Shown here: piece after piece, positions 46,274 through 56,924 of the stretch
Layout: each line of letters opens with the position of its first letter
How positions within the stretch are numbered: position 1 is the stretch's first letter
DNA from: Salvator merianae
Lineage: Eukaryota; Chordata; Lepidosauria; Squamata; Teiidae
Direction of reading: 5' to 3'
Assembly (NCBI GenBank): GCA_003586115.2
Contig: QVOM02000034.1
Span: forward strand, 138,345,101-138,409,100
Length of the DNA: 64,000 bases
The notes under the pieces: generated by a model
The model's input: the letters and a program-made list of their open reading frames with translations, nothing else
Told to the model about the DNA's origin: nothing
Database searches by the model: none
Position numbers and translations under genes: made by a program

Positions 46274-46504
46274 TGCTGCCTCTACAGACACTAGAAAAAA
46301 AAAGTGGTTTGAAAGCAGCTTAAAGGTGGTAGCATCCACATGCTACCACCTTAATCCACATTATGTGCCAGAAAATGCCCTTTCAAAATGCATTCTCTGG
46401 CATTTAATGTGGATTAGCAATGGGATGAGAACACTAGCATCTGCATGTTACTGTCTCTGAATCACATTTGAGCTGCTTTTTTTTTAACGTGTGCAGATGC
46501 AGCC
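46274..46504. mobile_element. MITE family 6, copy 2
   Basis: The right end GTGTGCAGATGCAGCC inverts to the family terminus. The interior has TAATCCACATTA and TAATGTGGATTA about 60 bp apart, as in the copy at 30716-30938. The left end is diverged. Confidence 0.6.
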
Positions 46505-47790
46505 ACACTCTTCCAAGAACTCAGATGGCATTTGATTCAGTATCCATTTGGGAACCTCTTTTTAAAGTCCCTGATTCTATTGTTCTTGTTCCCCAGAGCT
46601 TTCATCATCTAACAGGGCAAAATCTCCAGGAAACATGCCTCTGTTTCTGTTGTCACTTCTGATCAGAGCGATGCCAGCGGGGGAGGAGGCAGTCGAGGGG
46701 GCAGAGACAAGGGATCGCCCTGGGCCCCATGCACAGCAAGCAAGCATGCAAATGAGTGCCAGCCCTGTAAAAATAGCCCCAGCAGTCACATTTTATTATC
46801 AAAGAGTTATTGGGTTTGGGTTACTGGGAACTGGCACGAGGAGAAACGACTGTGCAAGAAGAAAAAGAAAGAAACAAAAAGCATAATTTACTTGAAGTAA
46901 TTTCACAAAGTCTAAAGAGGGATAAAGATAATTCAGTTCAATCTCCACTGAGGCACATGTGTGCTTAACATCCCACACACATAAGGCACAATCCGCCTAG
47001 AATGCTCTTGCCCAAGCAGCATTGAAATTAATAGAAAATGTACAAGTGGGTTCAAGAATGTTTGCTTTTTTCATCTCAATACAACATTCCGGTTTCCTCC
47101 TCCTCTCATTTTTTCCTTTTCGTCTTCTTTATGTAGTGCTGCAGATATGTGTTGGTTTGACCCAGTTAAATCAAAATCAGATTTGCATCAGAAGGGGAGG
47201 GTGAATACAGCCACACAGAATCTTTCCTCCATGTTCAACACTCTGAATAGCAAGAAAGTTTGTGATAAAGGAAATGTAGAGTGCAAAAAGGAGGAAGCGA
47301 TAAGATGATTCTGTCCAGTAGAAAGAGCTCTGTAGATTTTAAAATCCACATGGTGCCCCCATGCAAATATAATTTGCAAACTATTTTTGTCCCAAATATT
47401 TTATATGGAGCAGAAGAACACTCCATCATCCCTATTCTGAACTTCACATCTACAGTTCATGCAGTGGGGTGGCAGGGAGGAGCAAGACACCCATTGTTGC
47501 CCTGCCCCCCCTGAGCTGATGCCACCAGAAGCCCCCCCCCTGCCCACTCTACTTCCAACATGAATTTATACCACCTGTATGTTGCCCTTAAAGCCCTCTC
47601 CACTCCTGGGTTGAAGCAAGTACTGCAGATTATATATGACTGCATAGATCTGCCTCTTAGACTAAGCCCTCTTCCCTTTAAAATTCATCTGTTTGTAAAC
47701 AAATATCCTTACTGTATTATGCCCAGCAGTATCATTGCGGGGGAGGCACTGACTGGACGTCTTTTGGGCTTTATGTGAGTGCGTGATTTA
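46505..47790. other. unassigned DNA
   Basis: Short open frames on both strands without motifs. A C run is at about 47534-47541. Confidence 0.35.
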
Positions 47791-47950
47791 TGCTGCATCC
47801 ACACTCATTGAAAAAGGAAGTTCAAAAGTGGCTTAGAGGTTGTAGCATGTGAACACTAGAATTCCCATCCCACTTCTAATCCACTTCTAAAGACCAGAGA
47901 ATGCAGTTTAATGTGGATTAGAGGCACTAGCGTGTAGAAGTAGCCTGAGC
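47791..47950. mobile_element. MITE family 6, copy 3 (right end decayed)
   Basis: Begins TGCTGCATCCACACTCATTG and contains CTAATCCACTTCTAA and TTTAATGTGGATTAGAGG. The right terminus is lost or diverged. Confidence 0.55.
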
Positions 47951-48204
47951 ATTTGACTGACATGTCTTTGGGGCTTCCTCAGGGTGCCTGCCACCTGTAG
48001 TAGGGATGTGTAGTGTAATAAACATAAACATAAAACATAATAAACATAAAAATGGTTCCAGAAAATAAAGGCTTGACTAGGTACCATCATCGGCAAATTG
48101 TGGGAATGCAGTGGATGTTGTTGTCCCGGACCATTGCAAATTATTTGAAAAGGTGCCCCAGATATTCTCCTGAGTAAGTTGATTAAGCACGGTCAGTAGA
48201 CAAG

Positions 48205-48660
48205 TCCTGCTAAACGAGGCCATAGTCTATCCTGTCCAGCATCCTGTCTCACAGTGGCCCACCTACCAATTGCTTCTGGGCATTCTCAAGCAGAAGACAA
48301 AGGCAAAACCTTCACTTGCTCTCAATTCCTGCAAAGGGTCTTTAGAGGTATCCTGTCTGATTCTCCATCCTGGAGGCAGTACCTAGGCATCCATTCTAGT
48401 AGCCATTCATACCACTGTTCTTCATGAATTTGTCTGACTCTTTCTTAAAGCTATCCAGGCTGGTTACTGTCACCACTTTTCTGATAGTACATTCCATAGA
48501 TTGATGACCCGTTCATAAAACTACCTCCCCTGTCCATCCTAACTCTCCTGCCTATCAATTTCATAAAGTGCTCCCTGGTTCTCATGGTGGGTGATAGGGC
48601 AAAGAACATTTTTCTATCCACCTTTTTCACAGCATGCATGATTTTAGGTCACCTTTCAAC
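48205..48660 (-). mobile_element. CR1 (L3-like), RT end and 3' end
   Basis: Inverted copy of the group at 43879-45000. On + it reads CCTGTCCAGCATCCTGTCT (3' end), then AATTTGTCTGACTCTTTCTT and GACCCGTTCATAAAACTACC (RT C-terminus inverted). The CR1 terminal TTCTTA-type end is not visible, so the 3' boundary is approximate. Confidence 0.75.
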
Positions 48661-48764
48661 TCCACCTTTTAACCCCACCTTTCAAGGCTGAATGTCAAAT
48701 CCATGCGTTGCTGTCATGGGTTTAGTTATGTTTGTATGAAGTGTACTTTCCTAGATGTTCATGT

Positions 48765-50118
48765 TAGGGATATGCACGAATGAAAATCATGTGTTCTGTT
48801 CACCGTTGAACTGAATCCCCATTTGCTTGGTTAGATGTAGAACCAGTTAATCAAACAAATGATTATTTGTGTTCATTTCCAAACTTGTTCAAAAGCAAAA
48901 AATACCATTTTTTCATTGAGAAAAGTCCTTTTCGGCCGCGTTCCAACACACATCATGACCCAACATGATCTTGCCTTTCCATAGTTTTTCTGGACTAAAT
49001 TGGCGAAATCCGGACTACTTTGCGTTCAGATTTAATGAGTTCTCAAGTGATTCCAGATCACTAGCCCACTTTACTTTGTGATGTGAGAACATGGAAGGAG
49101 ACTATTTAGGAGGGACTGTACTTTTTGGTGGGCATAAGAGGGAGGGTTCCCGATTTCCTGCCATCCAATGACAGACTTTGTGGATGGGCAGGAAGCACAG
49201 TAGTTTCTTCTGCTTCCATTATCCCCCCTTCTCCTGCTGCCAGGAGAAAAGAAAACCATCCTCCTTTTTACTTTGCTAAGCTGCAGTCCTTTCTCTTCCT
49301 TTATCCCCCATTCGACACTGCCAAGAAGAAATTAAAGGCTTCCTCAACTTCCGCCTGCTGATTAAACCAAAAAACAGACTGCACTTCTTTGGCGTGCAGT
49401 CCTCTTGCCCCAACAAAGAACCCACTCAGTTTTGCCATGTGCAGCACACAGCTACATAGTGGGACACGTGCCGCTTTGGATGTCTCGGTGGGAAGTGAGA
49501 GAGAGTCCATTTGCTGGCCATTAAGTACACTATCATGAGAATAGAGCAACCAATCCCCCCCCCCCGTTTCCCCTTCTTCATGGACCTCTCCCTGCTTTTG
49601 CGCTACTCTTAAATTGCACAATTGCACTAAAGTGCAGCTGTAAAGGAATAGAAATTGCCATCTGCCCTTTAAGAAGCTTTATTGTGCATTACTTGTCGTA
49701 TTAAAGTTCTGCTTGTGTAGATAGAGGATGTAGTGGGGAGAAGGAGCAAATGGCGAATGACTAGTAACGCCGCCAAGTGAATCCATGTTCTGAGATAGCA
49801 GCAGGGACATACGGAGGGTTGAGCTTGAATTGCCTGTCCCTGTGAAGTCAAGATTTGAACGTTGGGACTGCAGCCAATCACAGACTGCACAGGGAGGGAG
49901 ATTTGCCAAGGGGTGGAGGCAGAAAAGATATGGTTTCCACATGCCAAGCACAGGAAACATCAGTGTGAGAACAAGCAAGTACAAATTGAGTCCATATTAA
50001 AATGCAAATATGGGAACGATCAGAAGAGGAGCAGACTGGTTTGGGTCGATGCAAACATTTGCAAATACAAACTGTTTGATCAAATTTTCAAATGCAAGTC
50101 AAACTTTGCATAAACCTA
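48765..50118. mobile_element. hAT-type MITE split by element A
   Basis: The left half starts TAGGGATATGCACGAA at 48765. The right half ends TTTGCATAAACCTA at 50118. The flanks GTTCATGT (48757-48764) and GTTCATAT (50119-50126) match at 7 of 8, proving the two halves are one hAT insertion. Element A lies between them from 48934. Both halves carry short CAAATTTTCAAA- or TTTCCAAACTTG-type motifs of this MITE group. Confidence 0.8.
48934..50035 (+). mobile_element. element family A-D, copy A
   Basis: Starts GGCCGCGTTCCAACACACAT and runs through the family core: TCTGGACTAAATTGGCGAAA, CCAATGACAGACTTTGTGGA, ACAGTAGTTTCTTCTGCTTC, and TTGGGACTGCAGCCAATCAC near the right. The last 100 bp, with the expected right inverted repeat, is missing or changed beyond recognition. 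It lacks about 45 bp near the left end that copies B and C have. No transposase motif is seen, and the family looks nonautonomous. Confidence 0.8.
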
Positions 50119-50126
50119 GTTCATAT

Positions 50127-50510
50127 GTGGTTGTATTCCATTCCTATGCAGCATCATATTCAATCCATGTATTCACATAAATTGTATTCCTGTATTTGTT
50201 TTTGTATAAGCTTGCTTTGCTTTGCTCTTCTTTATGAGGCAGAAGGAATGACAGAAAAGCTTAGTGGCCAGATTCAAAAGCAAAGGAGTTAAGAGGCTTT
50301 CTGGAAGTGAAAGGAAACAGCTAGAAGAAAGAAAATTCTTGAAGAGAAGGAGGGACGACTGAGGGAAATGGGGGTACACCTGACTTTTGGTGGGGATAGA
50401 GAATATAAAAAATGCTTCTATGCCACAATAATAAAAAGTACCTCCTAAACGTTTTTGAATAAAAGGATCATTTCTTTTCAAATTGACTCTTGATTTCTGC
50501 CAGACCCTAC
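50127..50510. other. unassigned DNA
   Basis: Nothing recognised. An open stretch on minus has no motif. Confidence 0.3.
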
Positions 50511-50690
50511 TGAGACCTCACACTGAAGAGGTCTAGACATTTCAGCCTGATTTCATAAGGGAGGTATTTCAGCCCCTTGATCATTCTGTTTGCCCTTTTC
50601 TGCACTTTTTCAGTTCCACAATATCCTTTCTGAGGTGTGGGGAATTGTACACAATATTCCAAATGTGGCATAACCATACATTTATTTTTT
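50511..50690 (-). mobile_element. CR1 (L3-like) RT fragment
   Basis: On + GATCATTCTGTTTGCCCTTT and TTCCACAATATCCTTTCTGA. Inverted, this is the CR1 stretch around RANRMIKGL and PHLEYCVQF seen in the other copies. Confidence 0.65.
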
Positions 50691-50890
50691 ACTTTATATT
50701 ACTATTTATTTTACTTTTTAAATTAAATTATTTGGGATTTTTTCACTGTTTAAAATATTTTACTTTTAAAAATTATTTAAAATTTTTTTTTTACCTTTGT
50801 TACTATTTAAATTATTTTACTTTAAAATTATTTAAATTATCTTACTTCATTACTTATTAAATTATTTCAACTTTTATTTCATTTCATTTT
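50691..50890. repeat. AT-rich low-complexity tract
   Basis: About 200 bp almost entirely A and T, with loosely repeating TTTAAATTATTTTACTT phrases, suggesting a degenerate short-period tandem origin. Confidence 0.75.
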
Positions 50891-52810
50891 TTCCTGGTGG
50901 CCTGTATTTATTGCAAAAACACCATTCATACAATCAAAAAAGAGGGAATAAAACTTAAGTAACATTTACATCAATTCATTCCATCTCATTCCATCTTTAC
51001 CAGAACTGTTTAGATTTTATATTACTCTATCTATCTGTAAATGGTTTCCTTTTTGAATTGCCCATAGCCTTCAACTTCTGTTCATCGATATTTCCCATCT
51101 CTATTGTTTCCCAAATATTTAAATACCATTTTCCATATTTATTTTTTTCCTTCTAATCTTGAGCAATAGTTAGTTTCACTATAGTTGACAAAGGAAAAAA
51201 AATATCTTTCTCTTTTCTACAGCAAGTATCTTTCATAAAATGTAGCAAACACAGATCAGGGGTAATTTCTACTTCCTTTCCTATTATCAATGTAATTTCA
51301 TTTCTTACCATTTATCAACATTCATCTGTTATCTCCTTAACAAACTGCACCATCTATGTCTAACTTTCAAAATTAGCTGTTTATAATTAGGGTACCTGAT
51401 GATTATCAGTTTATCTGATTCCATTATTTTCCATTCATCTCTGCTTAATTCCATATTTTAAACTGTTTCCCAGACTTTCTTAATCTAATCCATCTCTGAT
51501 CCTTCTTGACTAACTAACATGCTAGAAATCCACCCATTATTAATCTGTCCCACATCCTTTATTTTACTATATGATTTGCATCATGATATAATTTCAAGGA
51601 GTGCACACTCCATAACCTTTCTCCTTCCTCTGGATTAATATATTGTATTTGATTCTCATTCTCACCCCTTTGCCCATGATGTTGTCCTAATTTCCTTATC
51701 CCATTATTTCAGCCTTTATTTAGGAATTATAATTGGAAGTACACAATTTTATGTAGAAACATCATTTTAATAGCAGTCATTCTTTCTAACATATCCAGTG
51801 TCTGATTTTTATTTTTTTCATACCTGCCTTGACTTTTTGCTAAACTGGCCTAATTATTTTGATATAATTTTGGGGGTTCTTTATTATCCACACTCTTGTA
51901 TGAGGCTGATTATGAATAAACACATATACATATGAACATTTAGAATCACAAGTCCTGGCTATTTTGCACTGACAGCTGCAGAATGTAGTGACCATGTTGG
52001 TGCCAATGGGACTATGCTAACTTAGACTATGTATAAAAGGAAAACATATGTTGAAGCAACCCAGCTTCACTATGCCAGCTGAATTCACAATGGTCCCCCA
52101 CATGCTGCATGTGCACAAAGGAGGAAATACCACAGTAAAGCATGGATGTTTTTGAATAAAGTAAACCTGAACCCAGGTCACACATTAGAATTAATTCAAA
52201 AAATAACTGTACATCCTGAAGCCAATTGTCTTTTGCAAGCACAAGAACTGGTAACTGTTTCAACCTCAAAGGATATCTTGAATATCTGTTTTTTCCATGT
52301 ATCATTTTATACATGTCTACCCAGTGCATTTTATCAATGATTTTCTTAAAAGTTTTAACATTAGACCCTTGTGATTACCTATCTATTACTGAATCGATTA
52401 CCAAGTTAAAATCTTCTGTCAATAAAATTTCACCTTCCATGAATTTACTTAATTTTTGCACTATATCATGTTTTGGTGTATATACAGTATATATTTTCAG
52501 TTGTAAGATTTGTCCCTTCTTATTGTTCTTTTAGAAAGATATATTTACCTCTTCTATCCTTACTAATTGCTTGTATACTAAACTTTACATGGCTAGCCAA
52601 AATAATAACACCTCTGGAGTTTTTTGACTTAGCAGAGAAATATTGTTGGCCATAATATTGACTCTTAAATAGATCCTTCACCTCTCCTCTCAAATGAGTT
52701 TTTGTAGGCAAATTACTTATAATAGCTCAAACTGTATCATTTTATCTAACCTCTTCCATTGAATTTTGTCTCTTAAGCTATTTATATTTAAGGTCATTAT
52801 TTTTTATTAT
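50891..52810 (-). pseudogene. L1-like LINE ORF2 remnant
   Basis: On the minus strand ORF2 appears to start near 52797 (MTLNINSLRDKIQ), followed by KDLFKSQYYGQQYFSAKSKN and SRGVIILASHVKF, the N-terminal half of the L1 AP endonuclease, and further on GEILLTEDFNLVID and WVDMYKMIHGKNR. After an interruption at about 51900-52250 the remaining sequence (51000-51880) resembles the C-terminal, post-RT part of ORF2 (YPNYKQLILKVRHRW; YGKWYLNIWETIEMG). The RT catalytic core is absent, so the copy is internally deleted. The 3' UTR would be the T-rich region at 50891-51000. Frames are broken repeatedly. Confidence 0.65.
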
Positions 52811-53467
52811 GATTCTTTTTTATTGATTCTTTTTCCATTCCCTTCTTCTAACTTTCCCTTGCCACTAATTTCTCCCCTTCTCCCTAGGTCTCTTCTCCCC
52901 CCCCCACACACAATGTATGAATTTATATAATTTAAATATTATCTGGTAGTTTGAGGGAGTGTCTAAATCTTTAGCTGAATAAGTCACACTTGAGGATTGC
53001 AAAGGTTCCGTGTTATCTATTTTGCTTTACTTTATTTTCCTATAAGTCAAGTATTTTGCTATTTAATGTTTATACTAAATTTTACTGATATACAATCCAA
53101 GTGCAGTTTCAGCACAATTGAATTTAAGGAAGAAAATGAAATAAACTGAGATATTGCATAGACTCAGGTCATCACAGTACTAAAAATAAATTTTCAGCAG
53201 GAGGCCAGGTCTCACAGCAACAAATATCTCAAAAAGTGAAAACAAGAGGTAACCATTAATGCAGTTGAATAATCCAAACATGCTTTTTTCTTAACCATAC
53301 AAAACCTTTATACATTAAAAAGTTCTGAAGCATTGATCCTGGTTTTATTCTCACTTCTCTCTGGAGTTTGAAGCTCCTGCCATTTTCATATCAGCCCTTT
53401 GTTTTGTTTGTCTCATTTCTTTTTATTTGTTTATTTCACTTTTTAAAATTATTAAAATTATTATTTA
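52811..53467. other. unassigned AT-rich DNA, possibly L1 5' part
   Basis: Lies just upstream of the L1 ORF2 start on the minus strand and could hold decayed ORF1, but I recognise no ORF1 motif. Short CCCCCCCCC and CACACACA runs are at about 52899-52912. Confidence 0.3.
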
Positions 53468-53545
53468 GGGGAAGGGCATAGCTCAGAAGCAGAGAATCTG
53501 TTTATTTTGCAGAAGGTCACTGATTCAATCTGTGGTATCTACTCC
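53468..53545 (+). mobile_element. tRNA-derived SINE head
   Basis: GGGGAAGGGCATAGCTCAGA with A-box-like CATAGCTCAGAAGCAGAG and, after a short A/T insertion, B-box-like GATTCAATCTG at 53522-53532. This is the common squamate SINE head. The body beyond it is lost. Confidence 0.6.
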
Positions 53546-54013
53546 GAAGAAGCCGATGACAAGCAGGGCTGGCCCTGAAAGTGAGCCAGTAATACCACTG
53601 GCTTGGGGCACCATTGTTTTAGGGGCACCAAAATCAGGGTTAGAAACTCATGTCTCCCACTGGCTCTCCCCTGTGTGTGCACAGTTTTCACACAAAAACA
53701 TAGCATTGCCCCTTCATGCATCTCTGGTGTATGAAAAGGCATGGGGGTTAGGAGTAAGGAAGAGAGAAAAGCAGAGGAGGGCAACATTGGTCCAGAAAAA
53801 GTCTATAATAGGCTCAGATTGAACTTCAAAAAACAATCTCATGTGTATTCAGATCACAAACCCAGAAAACACAGGGACCAATAGAATTATCAGTTTATTT
53901 GACATTCTTTATATCCTGCGTTTACAGATTATTTAGAGACATTTCAAACTATAGCTGGTAGCAGTAGCTTGTGAAGCGCTTCTGCAGGGACAACGGAGAC
54001 AGTTCCATTTGAA
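53546..54013. other. unassigned DNA
   Basis: Nothing recognised. Confidence 0.3.
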
Positions 54014-55197
54014 AGCCACGTTCTAACAGGGCATTTATACAGTTTACAAGCTGTCTTCAGTTCCTGCTGGCCCGACATGATCTTGCCATTCCGTAGTTTT
54101 TCTGGACTAAATTGGCAAAATCTGGACTACTTTGTATTCAGATTTAATGAGTTCTCAAGCCATTCCAGATCACTAGCCTGCTTTACTTTGTGATGTGAGA
54201 ACCGGGAAGGAGACTATTTGGGAGGGACCGTACTTTTGGGGGGGCATGCAGAGGGAGGGCTTCCCATTTCATGGTGTCCAATGACAGACTTTGTAGGTGG
54301 GCAGGAAGCACAGTAGTTTCTTCTGCCTCCATTATCCCCCCTTCCGTCGCTGCCAGGAGAAAAGAAAACCATCCTCCTTTTTACTTTGCTAAGCTGCAGT
54401 CCTTTCTCTTCCTTTATCCCCGGTTCGACACTGCCAGGAAGAAATTAAAGGCTTCCTCAACTTCCGCCTGCTGATTAAACCAAAAAAGAAACTGCGCTTG
54501 TTTGGGGTTGCAGTCCTCTTGCCCCAACAAAGAACCCACTCAAGATGAGTTTTGCCATCGGCAGCACACAGCCACACAGTGGGGACACATGCTGCTGCGG
54601 ATGTCTTGGGGGGAGATGAGGCAGAGTTCATTTGCTGGCCATGAACTGCACTATCACGATAATAGACCCCCCCAATGTTTTCCCTTCTTCACGGACTTCT
54701 CCCTGCTTTTGCGCTACTTTTAAATTGTGCAATTGCGCAAAAGTGCACTTGCAAGGGAGCAGAAATCGCTCTCTGCCCTTCAAGAAGCTTAATTGTGCAG
54801 TACACATGGTTTTAAAGTTCTGCTTGTGTAGATAGAGGCTGTAGGGGGGAAAAGGAGCAAATGGGGAATGACTAGTAATGCTGCCAAGTGAATCCATGTT
54901 CTGAGGCAGCAGCAGGGACATACGGAGAGTGGAGCTTGACTTTCCCGCCCCTGTGACATCAAGATTTGAACGTTGGGACTGCAGCCAATCACTGACTGCA
55001 CGGGGAGGGGAATTTGGCAAGGGGTGGAGGCAGAAAAGGTACTGTTTCTCTGTGCCAAGCACGGGAAATATCAGTGTGAGAATGAGGAAGTACGAATTGA
55101 GCCTGTATTAAAATGTAACTGTGGGAATGATTAGAAGATGGATTCAGTTCTTGTACTCTTCCGATACGGATTAAATTTACGATGTCGGACCACGGCC
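54014..55197 (+). mobile_element. element family A-D, copy B
   Basis: The left end AGCCACGTTCTAACAGGGCA is the decayed form of the family terminus. The right end GATGTCGGACCACGGCC is its partial inverse. At 1,184 bp it is the most complete plain copy, sharing the whole core with A (48934-50035) and the right half with D. A 144-codon open frame on minus (54628-55062) has relatives in A, C and D, but a second frame over the same DNA is open as well, so coding is not established. No clear target duplication (GAA left, ACT right). Confidence 0.8.
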
Positions 55198-55684
55198 ACT
55201 TTGATTTTACTGAAGTGCACTTTGGTCCTTTGCAGTATTCTGTAATATCAGCACAAGGCTTTCATCCAAAGCCTCAATCTGCCTCCATTTTCACACAGAC
55301 ACTAACTGGCAAGCTGTTGCTGATAACTGGTAGCTTACTGTATATCTTATAATCCAGTTTATCTTCATCTATAACATGGGCTACCTCCAGTCCACCAGGG
55401 GGGAAGCTGGATAAAAAAACTAGCATTGCCCCTTGCCATGGCTCACCAGACCTGTACAAGACCTCCCAGCCTAAATCTGCTTGCCAGGCTATGTGGAAAG
55501 TCTCCTGTGACATCACTTAGCTGGGAACTTACAGAAGCTCACTAGGCCCATGATATCTTTCTTTCTTCTTTTTTTTTTACATGCTTACGAGCTTCTGGAT
55601 GTTCCAGCAGTGCCTCACGGGTCTCAGCAGATGTCCGGCAAGTGAAACTGACCTGGCAAAATAACAATAGTGCTGGAAATTTCA
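55198..55684. other. unassigned DNA
   Basis: A T run is near 55569-55578. Nothing recognised. Confidence 0.3.
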
Positions 55685-55685
55685 G

Positions 55686-56138
55686 TTCAGAGAAGGGCGA
55701 CCAAAATGGTGAGTGGTCTGCAAACCATGTCCTATGAGGAACGGTTAAAGGACCTAGGAATGTTTAGCCTGCAGAAGAGAAGACTGAGAGGAGACATGAT
55801 AGCTGTTTTCAAGTATCTGAAGGGCTGTCACAGTGCAGAAGGATTGGCCCTATTCTCAGTTGCGCAAGAAGGAAGGACTAGAAACAATGGGATGAAACTT
55901 CAAGGGAGTAGATACAGGCTAGATATTAGGAAAAACTTCCTGACCATAAGGGCAATCAGTCACTGGAACAGGTTGCCACAGGAGGTGGTGGGCTCTCCTT
56001 CGCTGGAGGTCTTCAAGGAGAGGCTGGACAGTTATCTGTCTGGGATGCTTTAGTGAATCCTGCATTGAGCAGGGGGTTGGACTCGATGACCCTAGAGGTC
56101 CCTTCCAACTCTATGATTCTATGATTCTATGATTCTAT
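55686..56138 (+). mobile_element. young CR1 LINE 3' end
   Basis: 5'-truncated copy of the CR1 at 35428-36300, starting at RRATKMVSGLQTM and open through RRLRGDMIAVFKYLKGC and NRLPQEVVGSPSLEVFKERL to the natural stop after YLSGML, about 120 codons without a lesion. The 3' end finishes with repeated ATGATTCT units (56111-56138), the CR1 tail. By eye it is about 95% identical to the other copy and lacks that copy's stop and extra A. It has no RT core, so it cannot move by itself. Confidence 0.93.
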
Positions 56139-56315
56139 AAAATCTGGCATTCCATCAGGGCTGTCTGTGGTCCAGCCGCAATTTTGGCAAGCTGCCAGCA
56201 TTTTTGCCATATCTGACAACAGTGTTGTTCTTCTATGTAATATATTTTTAGGTTAGCTTTGGAAAGTTCCATTGAAACAATAATACATGAAGTAGAAAAC
56301 CAAAATCTAAACAGA

Positions 56316-56893
56316 GGCCGCATTCCGACATTGTAAATTTAATCCATATCGGAAGAGTACAAGGACTGAATTCGTCTTCTGATCGTTCCCACAGTTACAG
56401 TTTAACACAGACTCAATTCGTACTTGCTCGTTCCCACACTGATGTTTCCCATGCTTGGCATGGAGAAACAGTACCTTTTCCGCCTCCACCCCTCGTCAAA
56501 TTCTCCTCCCTGTGGAGTCCGGGATTGGCTGCAGTCCCTACGTTCAAGTCTTGACGTCACAGGGGTGGGAAAGTCAAGCTCTGCCCTTTTTGGTGGGATC
56601 CCTGCCCTTTACAAACACTTCTTTAAATTAAAAGAAAAAAGCCTCCTAATCTCCTTGTTAGATCTAAACAAGGAATCAAAGCAAGGTGGTGAGAGAAACT
56701 GCTTTGGGAGGGTGGCTGGTTGTTTGGGTTTTGTTTTTTTGCTTTTCCACACTTTAAAAATAATAATTTTTTTCTCATCCCCACAAAAAAGTTCTCCCTC
56801 AACTCTCTCACTCGTTAATGATCCTCTCAACTCCCCCCCCCCCCGCAGTTCTTCCTCGGCTGCCGGCTTACATGCAGCGTTCTGTGTGTTTGT

Positions 56894-56924
<31 letters not shown>

